A stretch of DNA of 64,000 nucleotides from Pedobacter ginsengisoli (GTDB taxonomy: Bacteria > Bacteroidota > Bacteroidia > Sphingobacteriales > Sphingobacteriaceae): NCBI RefSeq assembly GCF_030244015.1, contig NZ_JASSYX010000001.1:1488001-1552000 (forward strand), in the 5' to 3' direction. The position numbers were made by a program, and so were the translations under genes. This document shows, one piece after another, positions 9,083 to 17,709 of this stretch (positions are counted from its first letter, which is position 1; the number at the start of each line of letters is the position of its first letter). The notes beneath the pieces were generated by a model. That model was not told where the DNA came from. It did not search any database and was given only the letters and a program-made list of their open reading frames with translations.

Positions 9083-10336
9083 ATGAAAAAGACTGTATTG
9101 AGTTTGGCTCTAATAGGCCTTACAAGCTTGGCTTTTGCCCAAGAAAAAGGAATTGCATTCGAGAAGGGACTAAATTGGGACCAAACAAAAGCCAAAGCTC
9201 GGACAGAGAATAAATACATTTTTGTTGATGTATTTGCTACCTGGTGTGCTCCTTGTAAATGGATGGATAAGAATGTTTTTGATTCAGAAGGATTAGGTAA
9301 ATACATAAATGACCGATTCATTTCGTTTAAAGTTCAAGGAGATACTTCTATTGAGGACAGTGAACAAACGAAAAAATACTATTCTGAGGCTAAACAGTTA
9401 ATAAGCAATTTTAAAGTTAGAAGCTATCCTACCTTTTTGTTTTTTTCTCCCAAGGGAGAACTAGTCCATCAGTTTTCAGGTGCTGTTGATGACACTGCAT
9501 TTATCACAATAGTAAAGGAAGCATTAACCCCAGAAAAGCAATATAGTACTTTACTCAGAAAATTTAATAAGGGACAATTAAGATATGAACAAATGCCCCT
9601 ACTCGCAAAGACAGCAAAGCAACTTTTGGATACAAATATTGTACACAGAGTAGCTGACTGTTATATAAGTGAATTCCTGTTAAAGTTAAAAGAAACTGAG
9701 TTATTCACGGCGGATCACTTAACATTCATAAATGATTTTATTGTGGACACAAAGAGCGAAGGCTTTAAGTTTTTCATGAAGTATACAAAAAAAATCAATG
9801 CTGTCTTAGGGGATAATAAAGCGGAATATGCAATAAGATCTACGATTGCCAGAGAATGTTTACCAAGCCCCTCAACTTGGAAAACCACTAAGCCAGACTG
9901 GGACTCTTTGCAGAAGGTTATGGAGGAAAACTTCGGGCCATTAGGTAAAGAGGTAATGTTTGGAAATCGAATGATGTATTGTCGGGACGTTAAAGATTGG
10001 CAAAATTTTGGAAAATGCTTTGTTCTCTATTTTGAAAAGGCATTAAAGCGTCCGGAATATTTGATTAATAATATTGCATGGACTGTATTCGAACAGGTAA
10101 CAGATCAAGATGTATTAGAGTACGCTATAAAGGTTATGAGATATGATATTGAAACATGGGATCAGCAGGCTGCTGATGCTTATGATACATATGCCAATCT
10201 TTTGTATAAAACTGGTAGGAAAAGTCTTGCAGTTGATTGGGAGGAAAAAGCAGTTAAACTGAAGAAGGGGGCACCGGATGAGAGCATATATAAGGATACT
10301 CTGCAGAAAATGCTTAAGGGCGAAAAAACTTGGTAA
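9083..10336 (+). CDS. Thioredoxin-like protein with C-terminal helical domain
   Basis: Secreted thioredoxin-fold protein. The signal peptide is residues 1-20 (LAFAQ), the thioredoxin domain about 25-155 with redox motif WCAPC (Cys55, Cys58) and cis-proline segment RSYPTFLFF. The remaining roughly 260 residues are helical and of no family I can name. This part shares an ordered set of motifs with the C-terminus of the GH2 enzyme two genes downstream (EGFKFF, AVLGDNKAEYA, PDWDSLQKVM, KDWQNF). It starts 19 bases after the S9 peptidase and belongs to the same AT-rich block. Confidence 0.88.
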   Translation: MKKTVLSLALIGLTSLAFAQEKGIAFEKGLNWDQTKAKARTENKYIFVDVFATWCAPCKWMDKNVFDSEGLGKYINDRFISFKVQGDTSIEDSEQTKKYYSEAKQLISNFKVRSYPTFLFFSPKGELVHQFSGAVDDTAFITIVKEALTPEKQYSTLLRKFNKGQLRYEQMPLLAKTAKQLLDTNIVHRVADCYISEFLLKLKETELFTADHLTFINDFIVDTKSEGFKFFMKYTKKINAVLGDNKAEYAIRSTIARECLPSPSTWKTTKPDWDSLQKVMEENFGPLGKEVMFGNRMMYCRDVKDWQNFGKCFVLYFEKALKRPEYLINNIAWTVFEQVTDQDVLEYAIKVMRYDIETWDQQAADAYDTYANLLYKTGRKSLAVDWEEKAVKLKKGAPDESIYKDTLQKMLKGEKTW

Positions 10337-10359
10337 TAGGTTTCTGATAATTGAATGTC

Positions 10360-11250
10360 ATGATAAAAAAACTGATAATACTGATCATTGTAATAATTGC
10401 AAATGATACGAGGGCTCAGGAAGTTCTGCCGATTTATGCAGATAGTGTTCCAGGTAGTTTAGTGAAATTAAGAAAGGAAGAACAGCCAACTTTAGAGATC
10501 TATCTGCCGGCAAAGGAAAAGTCAATAGGGACAGCTGTGATTGTTTTCCCCGGTGGTGCTTATTCTTTCCTTGCTTATCTGGAAGAAGGTGTACTAATTG
10601 CAAAAGCCTTTGCTGAAAAAGGAATTACTGCATTTGTCCTAAAATATAGGTTGCCAAAAAGACAGGCAATGCAAGATAAAAGTTTGGGACCTTTGATGGA
10701 TGCTCAACAGGCCATTAAGTTGATTAGGTCAAAAGCTGGTGAGTGGGGTATTGACCCTAAAAGGATAGGTGTAATTGGTTACAGCGCAGGAGGACACTTG
10801 GCTTCAACACTCGGAACCCACTTTAACAAAAGCTATATCCCAAACCCGGAAAACATCAGCCTCCGTCCTGATTTTATGATTTTGGTCTATCCCGTGATCA
10901 GCATGGGAGACAGCCTGACCCATATGGGTTCCAGGATCTCTTTATTGGGGATGGAACCTTCCAAGGAAAAAGAGACCTTGTTTTCCAATGAATTACAGGT
11001 AACCAAGGATACCCCGCCCACTTACCTGACACATGCCGGGGATGATGCCCTTGTGGATGTGAACAACAGTATTGTCTTTTACCAGGCCTTGCAGAAGAAG
11101 GGCGTGGATGCAGAACTGCACCTGTTCCCCAAGGGGAACCATGGCTTTACGCAGCGCTTGGCTGTGAACGAATGGCTGGACCCTATGCTGCTGTGGCTGG
11201 GTAAAGAGGGGTTTTATAACCAGGTCCCGGATAAGAACCAGAAAAACTAA
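10360..11250 (+). CDS. Alpha/beta-hydrolase (acetylxylan-esterase-like)
   Basis: Exported esterase of the alpha/beta-hydrolase fold, like the carbohydrate-deacetylating esterases of Bacteroidota utilisation loci. Signal peptide about 1-19, oxyanion region VIVFPGGAYSFLA, nucleophile Ser142 in GYSAGGHLAS, acid in HAGDDALVD, catalytic His in GNHGF. The ATG at 10360 is preferred to a TTG nine bases upstream. The first half of the gene is AT-rich like the genes before it; from about 10800 codon use becomes GC-richer like the GH2 gene after it, so the gene looks chimeric although its frame and motifs are intact. Confidence 0.88.
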   Translation: MIKKLIILIIVIIANDTRAQEVLPIYADSVPGSLVKLRKEEQPTLEIYLPAKEKSIGTAVIVFPGGAYSFLAYLEEGVLIAKAFAEKGITAFVLKYRLPKRQAMQDKSLGPLMDAQQAIKLIRSKAGEWGIDPKRIGVIGYSAGGHLASTLGTHFNKSYIPNPENISLRPDFMILVYPVISMGDSLTHMGSRISLLGMEPSKEKETLFSNELQVTKDTPPTYLTHAGDDALVDVNNSIVFYQALQKKGVDAELHLFPKGNHGFTQRLAVNEWLDPMLLWLGKEGFYNQVPDKNQKN

Positions 11251-11272
11251 GAGGAAACCATATAAAAACAAA

Positions 11273-13669
11273 ATGAAAGCAAGAATTATACTGCTTATAG
11301 CCACCGCTTTGTCCATTTTCCGAACAAATGAAACTGAAGCACAGCAAAAATATCAGATGCAGGAAGTCCCCATCCAAAGCCGCTGGGCCGAACAGGTATC
11401 TCCTGAAAACGCCTTGAAAGAATACCCCAGACCACAGATGGTGCGTCTGAACTGGACAAACCTGAATGGGCTATGGGATTACGCGGTCACGCTAAGAAAC
11501 CAGAGTATGAAAGTGTTATCTGAAGGAAAGATCCTGGTGCCTTATCCAATCGAATCTGCCCTTTCCGGGGTAAAGAAAGCCCTGCTCCCGGAGCAGGAAC
11601 TGATCTACAAAAGAACAATTGCAAGACCTGATCTTAAAAAAGGTGAGCGGGTGCTCCTGCATTTCGGAGCAGTGGACTATCAATGCTGGATATACATCAA
11701 TGGCAAAGAAGTCGGATCGCATGCAGGCGGATATTCGGCTTTTAATATCGATATCACCGAAACCCTCACTTCCGGAACAAATGAACTGATGGTAAAAGTC
11801 TACGATTCCACAGACAAAGGCAACGGTCCACACGGAAAGCAGGTACTAAGCCCTGCCAACATCTACTACACCCCAACCTCCGGGATCTGGCAAACGGTAT
11901 GGATGGAAATCGTACCTGCCGCGCATATCGAAAACTTGGTAATGACCCCGGACATTGATAAAGGCATCTTGAACTTAAGAGTAAATGCATCGGCTGATTA
12001 CAAAATCGAAGCCACAGCCTATGACGGAAAAACCAAGGTCAACGCTGTTTTTGGCAGCGCCGGAACAGACCTTGTCTTACCTGTTAAGAATGCAAAGCTT
12101 TGGTCACCCCATGCCCCTTTTCTTTATGACCTGACGGTCAAACTACTAAAGGACGGCAAAGTTGTAGATGAAGTGAAAAGCTATTTCGGAATGCGTAAGA
12201 TCTCCATAACAAAAGACGCAAAAGGAACAGACCGGATCTTTTTAAACAATAAACCTTATTACAATTTAGGTACACTCGATCAGGGCTTCTGGCCGGAGGG
12301 CTTGTATACGGCTCCAACGGACGAGGCCCTTGCCTTTGACATCAAAGCAATCAAAGCCATGGGATTCAATACCATCCGTAAACACATCAAAGTAGAGCCA
12401 GCACGCTGGTATTACCATGCCGATAAAATAGGTATGCTGGTGTGGCAGGATTTCGTAAACCCCAATCAAGGTTTACCTGAAGGAAGTAAAGCAGCATTCG
12501 AAAAAGAAAGCGCAGCAGAAATGCAACAACTGCACAACTATCCTTCAATTGTCTGCTGGGTGCTGTTCAACGAGAAATGGGGACAATACGACCAGCAGCG
12601 CTTAACCAAATGGGTAAAGAAAACTGATCCTTCAAGAATACTGAACGGTCATTCCGGTGAACTCCTGTATGTCAATGAACAGCTCCGTAGCCCTTCACCC
12701 AATGCCTATGTATCAGCAGATATGACTGACGTACATGCTTATCCCGATCCGATGATGAGCATTAAGCAATCCGGTAAAGCCCAGGTCTGCGGAGAGTTTG
12801 GGGGAATAGGGGTATTTATCCCTGAGCACCAATGGTTGACTGGATCTGCCTGGGGATATATTCAGGAGAAGCCTGCCGGGCTGATGGCCAAGTACAAAAT
12901 TATGAACCAGCATTTGCAGCTGTTTGAAAAGCAGGGGCTTTCAGGATCGATCTATACCCAGCCTTTCGATGTGGAAGGGGAACAGAACGGGCTGATGACG
13001 TATGACCGGGAAGTGGTAAAGATTCCGTTTGCGGAATTGCGTAAGATCCATGCTGCATTAAACCCGGAGATGGGGACTATTCCTATGGTGACGGCTAAGG
13101 ATGCGGATTTAACAGAGCCTGCATTATTGTATAGCGCGATGCTGGATCAGTATATTTCCGGAAAACGCGATCCTGAATTCTTAAAAAAGATGGCGATGAT
13201 GGCGACCCAGGCAGGTGATAAACCCGGCGCACAGCTGGCCGGATCTGATTACATTGCCGGTTTGAAAATGCCATTGTCTGACGAGGATATTAATAACGTG
13301 ACTTCTTTTACCAAGAGCACTAAAGATGCCGGGTTTAAGCTGATGGACGCCAACGCTGATGCCTTTAAGAAAGTAATGGGCGACCGGAAATATACAGTGG
13401 CGATGATGAACATGATCCTGAAAGGGGAAATGGAGCCATTGATGAGTGCGGGTGATCAGGTGGACTGGGCTGCTGTTGAAAAGGCGGTTGCACCTTATGG
13501 TTTACCGGGAGAAGAAATCCTGCTGCGGGCGAAGACGGTTGGTTTTTACAACAAGCAGGACTGGAAGAATTATGTGCCGGCAGCTTCTGCTTACCTGGAA
13601 AAGTTTGGTGCCAATATCCCGGAAAACGAAAAGGTAATGTTCCAAAAAGCGGTTGATGAACATAGATAA
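11273..13669 (+). CDS. Glycoside hydrolase family 2 enzyme with extra helical C-terminus
   Basis: Exported retaining beta-glycosidase of family GH2; the sugar specificity cannot be told. Parts: signal peptide about 1-24, sugar-binding jelly-roll (about 40-215, with LLHFGAVDYQCWIYINGKEV), immunoglobulin-like domain (about 216-310), TIM barrel (about 315-600) with acid/base Glu434 in FNEKWG and nucleophile Glu508 in CGEFGG. Residues about 620-798 are not part of standard GH2: they form a helical region resembling the C-terminal region of the thioredoxin-like protein at 9083-10336. The start lies 22 bases after the esterase stop, and a terminator follows. Confidence 0.9.
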   Translation: MKARIILLIATALSIFRTNETEAQQKYQMQEVPIQSRWAEQVSPENALKEYPRPQMVRLNWTNLNGLWDYAVTLRNQSMKVLSEGKILVPYPIESALSGVKKALLPEQELIYKRTIARPDLKKGERVLLHFGAVDYQCWIYINGKEVGSHAGGYSAFNIDITETLTSGTNELMVKVYDSTDKGNGPHGKQVLSPANIYYTPTSGIWQTVWMEIVPAAHIENLVMTPDIDKGILNLRVNASADYKIEATAYDGKTKVNAVFGSAGTDLVLPVKNAKLWSPHAPFLYDLTVKLLKDGKVVDEVKSYFGMRKISITKDAKGTDRIFLNNKPYYNLGTLDQGFWPEGLYTAPTDEALAFDIKAIKAMGFNTIRKHIKVEPARWYYHADKIGMLVWQDFVNPNQGLPEGSKAAFEKESAAEMQQLHNYPSIVCWVLFNEKWGQYDQQRLTKWVKKTDPSRILNGHSGELLYVNEQLRSPSPNAYVSADMTDVHAYPDPMMSIKQSGKAQVCGEFGGIGVFIPEHQWLTGSAWGYIQEKPAGLMAKYKIMNQHLQLFEKQGLSGSIYTQPFDVEGEQNGLMTYDREVVKIPFAELRKIHAALNPEMGTIPMVTAKDADLTEPALLYSAMLDQYISGKRDPEFLKKMAMMATQAGDKPGAQLAGSDYIAGLKMPLSDEDINNVTSFTKSTKDAGFKLMDANADAFKKVMGDRKYTVAMMNMILKGEMEPLMSAGDQVDWAAVEKAVAPYGLPGEEILLRAKTVGFYNKQDWKNYVPAASAYLEKFGANIPENEKVMFQKAVDEHR

Positions 13670-13730
13670 AAAGATAGTTAGTTAATAGTTTAGTACAAAC
13701 AGGGAGTGGTTTCCCGGAGTTTGAATTGCC

Positions 13731-13773
13731 AAAATAGCGGTGTTGCTTTGGATGAAGAACACTGCTATTTTTT
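13731..13773 (+). terminator. Rho-independent terminator after the GH2 gene
   Basis: Stem arms AAAATAGCGGTGTT (13731-13744) and AACACTGCTATTTT (13758-13771) pair along 14 positions with one G-U pair, with a 13-base loop and a T-rich end. It closes the first Sus locus. Confidence 0.75.
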
Positions 13774-13820
13774 ACAGAGAACAGGAACAGAATTTTACAT
13801 GACGATACAAATAAATAGGA

Positions 13821-14213
13821 ATGAATCTTAAAATATACTTAAAAGACCTGGGTTACTTTAACAGGTACATAACCGCATTGGAGCAGGGCAAGCCCTACGA
13901 CATCAGGCGGGAGGAAAAACATATCCTGGAGCAGAAAGACATGATAAAGGGTATCCTGGAAGTGCACCTGCTGGCCGATGATACTACTGTTCATTCTTAC
14001 CTGCTGTTTATGAAATCTGAGTGCTGCAAAATGCTGCAGCGCCTGTACATGCTGGAACTGGGCCTGATAGAGAAGGAAGAGGAGAAATTGAAACAGGGAA
14101 TGAAGGGTTTCATGCTGGATGTGGGCATTGCCTCATTGCAGGGCCACCTGGAAGACCTGTTCGTGTTTTACACGGAACTGTCCGAGGACAGAATGAGGGA
14201 GATGCTGAATTGA
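13821..14213 (+). CDS. Hypothetical protein, helical
   Basis: A 130-residue soluble protein predicted to be almost entirely helical, with charged segments (REEKHILEQKDMIKGI, GLIEKEEEKLKQGM) and no signal peptide or membrane segment. I do not recognise the family. It stands alone between two strong terminators, opens the accessory stretch up to 21.5 kb, and is followed by other short genes of unknown role. Confidence 0.7.
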   Translation: MNLKIYLKDLGYFNRYITALEQGKPYDIRREEKHILEQKDMIKGILEVHLLADDTTVHSYLLFMKSECCKMLQRLYMLELGLIEKEEEKLKQGMKGFMLDVGIASLQGHLEDLFVFYTELSEDRMREMLN

Positions 14214-14266
14214 AGGAGCTGTAAAAGGGCTTTAAAACCGGCTTAAATTTACTGAATATAGCAGAG

Positions 14267-14296
14267 AAGCTGTAGTGACATCACTATGGCTTTTTT
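14267..14296 (+). terminator. Rho-independent terminator
   Basis: Arms AAGCTGTAGT (14267-14276) and ACTATGGCTT (14283-14292) pair with two G-U wobbles around loop GACATC, followed by further T residues. It ends the transcript of the 130-residue protein. Confidence 0.65.
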
Positions 14297-14482
14297 GTTG
14301 CGTAATCATATGATAATGAATAAATTATATTTTAAAATATTGGAAATTACTTAGTGTTTCAAGCTATTTTTTACATAATTTTGTCCTGTAAATTAAACCA
14401 GATATGAAAGTAAGAGCGCCTTAAGTAAATCAGTTTTCCCTGCAACATAAACATGAATTACAATTAATTAAAAACTTATTAG

Positions 14483-14845
14483 ATGAATGAAAAATTAACA
14501 CTCTTGCTCTACCCAAAGCACAACCGGACGGCGTGCCTGGTGATGAAAAATGACAGGCAGCTTTACCGGATCAACCACATGTGGAATTTCCCGGAGTTTG
14601 TCGATCAGCTGGAACTGGTCTGTACAAAGATCGGCAAAGGTTTGTATTATGTCCACTGCCTGGATCTTTGTGACAAACGGTCTGGTGACTGGGCGATGGT
14701 CTGCAATTTTACCGATCTGGAGGGCACTGTCCGGCTTTGGAACAAAGCGATTGACCCTGATGCTAAGAAGCCAGTATTTTCCTGGAGCGGCACGGTAACA
14801 ACTTTTCAAAAAGCGGTGGCGAACCTGCTTAAAATGGTCCGCTGA
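14483..14845 (+). CDS. Hypothetical protein
   Basis: A 120-residue cytoplasmic protein with mixed alpha/beta composition, no signal peptide and no motif I can assign. Features are a basic N-terminus (LLLYPKHNRTACLVMKND), paired cysteines around YYVHCLDLC, and a tryptophan-rich centre. A possible -7 element TAATTTTG lies at 14376-14383, and the gene has its own terminator at 14855-14886. Its neighbours (a small helix-turn-helix protein, a broken ORF6N gene) suggest an accessory region, but its role is unknown. Confidence 0.7.
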   Translation: MNEKLTLLLYPKHNRTACLVMKNDRQLYRINHMWNFPEFVDQLELVCTKIGKGLYYVHCLDLCDKRSGDWAMVCNFTDLEGTVRLWNKAIDPDAKKPVFSWSGTVTTFQKAVANLLKMVR

Positions 14846-14854
14846 TTTTTATCT

Positions 14855-14886
14855 AAACATCTTCCTCCTCTCTGAGGGATGTTTTT
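14855..14886 (+). terminator. Rho-independent terminator
   Basis: Left arm AAACATC plus CCTC (with a two-base TT bulge) pairs with GAGGGATGTTT around loop CTCTCT, followed by a T run ending at 14886. A second GC hairpin, GCCCG/CGGGC, lies just beyond at 14890-14906. Confidence 0.7.
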
Positions 14887-14951
14887 CCTGCCCGTTCTTA
14901 TCGGGCCGGATGTCCGCCTTTCAGCGGTATTCACATTTAACTTTTTTTTTT

Positions 14952-15203
14952 ATGAAAGCAATCTTGTTAAGGATTGAAAAGCTGCTTATTGCGGTATTGG
15001 AAGAAATGGGCAGTATGCACAGTAGTGCCGGTACGCGACAGAAATTGGCCCCGGCAGTGCCTGATGTATGGCTGAATAAGGATGCGGTGATCGACCTGCT
15101 GTGTATTACGGAAAGTACTTTTTACCGCCGGATGGCGGAGTGTAACTGGGTAAGGAAAAAGAACGGCAGGGAATGGTATTATTTGAAGAGTTCAGTTATC
15201 TGA
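14952..15203 (+). CDS. Small helix-turn-helix DNA-binding protein
   Basis: An 83-residue protein whose C-terminal half has the form of an excisionase/MerR-like helix-turn-helix: VWLNKDAVIDLLCITESTFYRR, then a short wing with WVRKKNGREWYYLK. Such proteins often accompany mobile elements in Bacteroidota (family knowledge). The ATG at 14952 follows a poly-T run; a longer frame from 14910 has no better ribosome-binding signal. No integrase or mobilisation gene is seen nearby, so a link to a mobile element is inference. Confidence 0.65.
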   Translation: MKAILLRIEKLLIAVLEEMGSMHSSAGTRQKLAPAVPDVWLNKDAVIDLLCITESTFYRRMAECNWVRKKNGREWYYLKSSVI

Positions 15204-15245
15204 AAATGTTTGCAAATATTTGATAATTTGTACAAAATATTTCAT

Positions 15246-15278
15246 TTTGGTTAATGTTTGGGGTTTTATGTAGATTTG
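15246..15278 (+). promoter_or_regulatory. Bacteroidota-type promoter
   Basis: TTTG at 15246-15249 and TAGATTTG at 15271-15278 with a 21-base spacer match the primary-sigma promoter (-33 TTTG, -7 TAnnTTTG). The ATG of the ORF6N-type gene lies 21 bases downstream. A similar block (TTAATGTTTGG then TAGCTTTG) lies before the toxin-antitoxin genes at 16922-16950. Confidence 0.5.
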
Positions 15279-15298
15279 CTGGCAACAACTAGCTTATT

Positions 15299-15646
15299 AT
15301 GACAGACATAAAAAAGACCTTTGAAATAGATGATATGCAATCCAGGATCTTTAACATCCGTGGCAAACAAGTTATGATGGACAGGGACCTGGCAGAGCTA
15401 TATGGGGTGGAGACAAAGGCATTAAATCAGGCTGTTAGGAGAAATCCTGAAAAATTCCCAGAAAGGTTTTGCTTTCGTCTGGAAGAAAGGGAAAAGGATG
15501 GACTGGTAACAAATTGTGACCGGTTTGCTGCACTTAAACATTCATCTTCTTTGCCATACGCTTTTACGGAATCCGGTGTAGCAATCATTGAAGGATTTGG
15601 GTATGAAGTGGTTTGCATTTTCGAAGATGGCGCTTTCAGCTTCTGA
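15299..15646 (+). pseudogene. Truncated ORF6N-domain protein
   Basis: The first roughly 95 residues are a clear ORF6N DNA-binding domain (IFNIRGKQVMMDRDLAELYGVETKALNQAVRRN, here only named by its start IFNIRGKQVMMDRDLAELYG, then FPERFCFRLEERE and SSLPYAFTESGVA). Normal family members continue with AFTEQGVAMLS-like helices and are much longer. Here the frame switches to an unrelated tail (IIEGFGYEVVCIFEDGAF) and stops at 115 residues. The junction at about 15590 looks like a deletion or recombination point. A promoter is still present, so a short domain protein could be made. Confidence 0.7.
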
Positions 15647-15895
15647 AATTTTGAAGCGTTTGATATGAGTAAGGATTTGTTGAGATTCCCAAATCCTTCC
15701 AAAATCAGGGCTGAGATTCCCAATCCCTCCCAATCCCTTCCATAATGATTTGATGGCTTTGTGCTTGTTTTAAAGCTGTTTATGTTTGTCCTGTCGCTGC
15801 TGATGAGCGGTGATGTTTTATGTGATCGGGGCCGGTGCACAGGTCGGGAAAGCGTAAGAGTTAACAGTTTTATTAATCTTTAAATTTTAGAAAAA

Positions 15896-16834
15896 ATGAG
15901 TAAGTATTTAAAAGGGATCCTGGGTTCATTTTCAGGATTGGTTGGTAGTGTTGTTGGTGCGACGTGGAATGGGATTGATGTGATGCGGAGCAGGCCGAGG
16001 AAGTCCAGTAAGCCGCCTACTTTGGCGCAGATGAAGCAAAGGGATACTTTTGCTTTGATGAGGGGGTTTTCCCGTGAGGTTTCTGATATCATCAGGATTG
16101 GTTTTCAGGCGTATCATGTGGGGCAGACGCCGGACAATGCGGCTTTTGGGTTGAACATCGTGAATGCGGTGACGGGGGGGTATCCTTCGATTTCGATTGA
16201 TTATCCGGAGTTTGTATTGAGCAAGGGTAATTTGCTGGATGCTCCGGAGATCGTTGTGGCGACGACTGTGGATGCGCAGCTGGATTTTAGCTGGCTGAAC
16301 AATGCGGATGTAGCTGATCCGCTGAATACCAACAGTACAGATAAGGTTGCTTTGGTGGTCAACTGGATCAAGCCTTTATGGTCTGTCATTAACCTCGGGT
16401 ATCAGGTATTTAAGAACCGAAAAACGCCGCTCAATGCGGCCATTGGGTATCACATGAAGGAAGCTGTGAAAGGTGAGGCTCCGGACTTTGAGATCGAGTT
16501 TTCTAAGGCAATTTTTAGTGTGGGTGAGTTGCTGCTGTCTTTAATTACAGAGATGGTAGCCCTGGGCGACGGGATGTTGTGCATCAAATGGAACAACATT
16601 GCCGAGAGTGTTTATAATTCTGGCAGCGACCGGGCAATTTTTATCGTATATAACCCTGATAAGCAACAGTTTGTAAGTTTTGTTTATAGTGCATTGCGAG
16701 CTGACAGGCAGGCTGTATTGCAACTGCCGGATGGGTTTGCCGGCGATGCGGTTCATTGTTATTTGTTCTTTGCCAGTGAGAAAGGCGATAAGGTGAGTAC
16801 GAGCCAGTATTTGGGTGAGGTGGTAGTGGTTTAA
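15896..16834 (+). CDS. DUF6266-family protein
   Basis: A 312-residue protein of the Bacteroidota DUF6266 family, recognised by the glycine-rich start (ILGSFSGLVGSVVGATWNGI) followed by RSRPRKSSKPPTLAQMKQRD and the beta-rich C-terminus. The function of the family is not known to me. The N-terminal Gly/Ser-rich segment is weakly hydrophobic, but there is no classical signal peptide. It stands alone: 249 bases before it contain only short C/T-rich repeats (GAGATTCCCAA-type, 15690-15740), with no clear promoter. Confidence 0.75.
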   Translation: MSKYLKGILGSFSGLVGSVVGATWNGIDVMRSRPRKSSKPPTLAQMKQRDTFALMRGFSREVSDIIRIGFQAYHVGQTPDNAAFGLNIVNAVTGGYPSISIDYPEFVLSKGNLLDAPEIVVATTVDAQLDFSWLNNADVADPLNTNSTDKVALVVNWIKPLWSVINLGYQVFKNRKTPLNAAIGYHMKEAVKGEAPDFEIEFSKAIFSVGELLLSLITEMVALGDGMLCIKWNNIAESVYNSGSDRAIFIVYNPDKQQFVSFVYSALRADRQAVLQLPDGFAGDAVHCYLFFASEKGDKVSTSQYLGEVVVV

Positions 16835-17000
16835 ATGAAGGGCTCTATAAATAGGTATAATTCAAAAAAATTGGATAAAATATCAAAAAAATGATTAATA
16901 GTATAAATATTTAATTTATGATTAATGTTTGGTTTTTTTATTTAGCTTTGCGGGGGTACATTATGAGAGTAGGTTTTTTAAACTTAAATTACGAAATTTG

Positions 17001-17264
17001 ATGAAACATCAATTGATTATGCCGTCTTCTATAGACCATTTAAGGAATGCAATAATAGATAAGCTCATGGCTATTTCTAATAAGGATTATTTAGCTGCAC
17101 TTAATGAGTTAATGGAAAGCGCAGTCGACAATGATATGGCTTCAATAGCAAAAGAGGACTTACCTGCTCATGTTATAGAAGGTATTCAGAGAGGGCAAGA
17201 CCAGTTAAAAAAAGGATTGGGCAAAACTTCAGAAGAAGTATTTAGAAAATACGGAAATAAGTAA
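17001..17264 (+). CDS. Putative antitoxin of a ParE/RelE module
   Basis: An 87-residue protein directly preceding a RelE/ParE-type toxin and overlapping it by one base (TAATG), the translational coupling usual for type II modules. The N-terminal part (SSIDHLRNAIIDKLMAISNKDYLAALNE) is helical; the C-terminal part (EDLPAHVIEGIQRGQDQLKKG) resembles toxin-wrapping tails. I cannot place the DNA-binding fold. A -7-like TAGCTTTG lies at 16943-16950. The call rests mainly on position and size. Confidence 0.65.
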   Translation: MKHQLIMPSSIDHLRNAIIDKLMAISNKDYLAALNELMESAVDNDMASIAKEDLPAHVIEGIQRGQDQLKKGLGKTSEEVFRKYGNK

Positions 17265-17545
17265 TGCAAGTAATCTGGGCTCCTGAAGCAGAGGAGACGT
17301 TTGAAGCTATATATATGTATATACTTGAAAATTGGGGTGCCTCAGCTTCCGCTAATTTCATAAAAAAGACAAAAAGATTGCTAAAATCCGTTTCTGCTAT
17401 GCCGGAGATGTTTCCCGAGACTTCCTATCGCAATGTAAGGAAAGCTGTGATTGTACCGCATTCGAGCTTATTTTATGAGGTACACGAGAAACATATTGGA
17501 TTATTGTTTTTCTGGGATAATCGGCAAGAACCGATGGTTTTTTAA
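17264..17545 (+). CDS. Type II toxin, RelE/ParE family
   Basis: A 93-residue ParE/RelE-fold protein. The start VIWAPEAEETFEAIYMYILEN matches the strand-helix opening of ParE (only its first 20 residues, VIWAPEAEETFEAIYMYILE, are quoted as motif). Then come a basic region (FIKKTKRLLKSV), NVRKAVIVPHSSLFYEV and a last strand GLLFFWDNRQEP, corresponding to the usual IVRVLHGRRD-type end. The target (gyrase or ribosome-bound mRNA) cannot be told. It is coupled to the gene before it; the AT-rich composition fits an accessory module. Confidence 0.8.
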   Translation: MQVIWAPEAEETFEAIYMYILENWGASASANFIKKTKRLLKSVSAMPEMFPETSYRNVRKAVIVPHSSLFYEVHEKHIGLLFFWDNRQEPMVF

Positions 17546-17709
17546 ATAAGACTGTGGGTGTGCTATTTCCGACTAGAAGTCCGTTCCCGTTAACTAGGAT
17601 AGGAGCTATAGTAGCTGATCAAAAAAACCGGGTACAGTGTACATAAAAGGTAATTTCGATAAAAATAAAAACACTAACTTGTTTAAAGTTCTCTAACCAA
17701 TAAAAAAGT

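Noticed and set aside
15690..15745. C/T-rich repeats (GAGATTCCCAA, CAATCCC) after the ORF6N fragment, considered as a CRISPR-like or satellite array
   Set aside because: Units are short, irregular and unspaced; there is no repeat-spacer pattern. No CRISPR array was seen anywhere in the window.
15427..15840. Reverse open frames over the broken ORF6N region
   Set aside because: They run through the degenerate ORF6N gene and C/T-rich repeats and look accidental.
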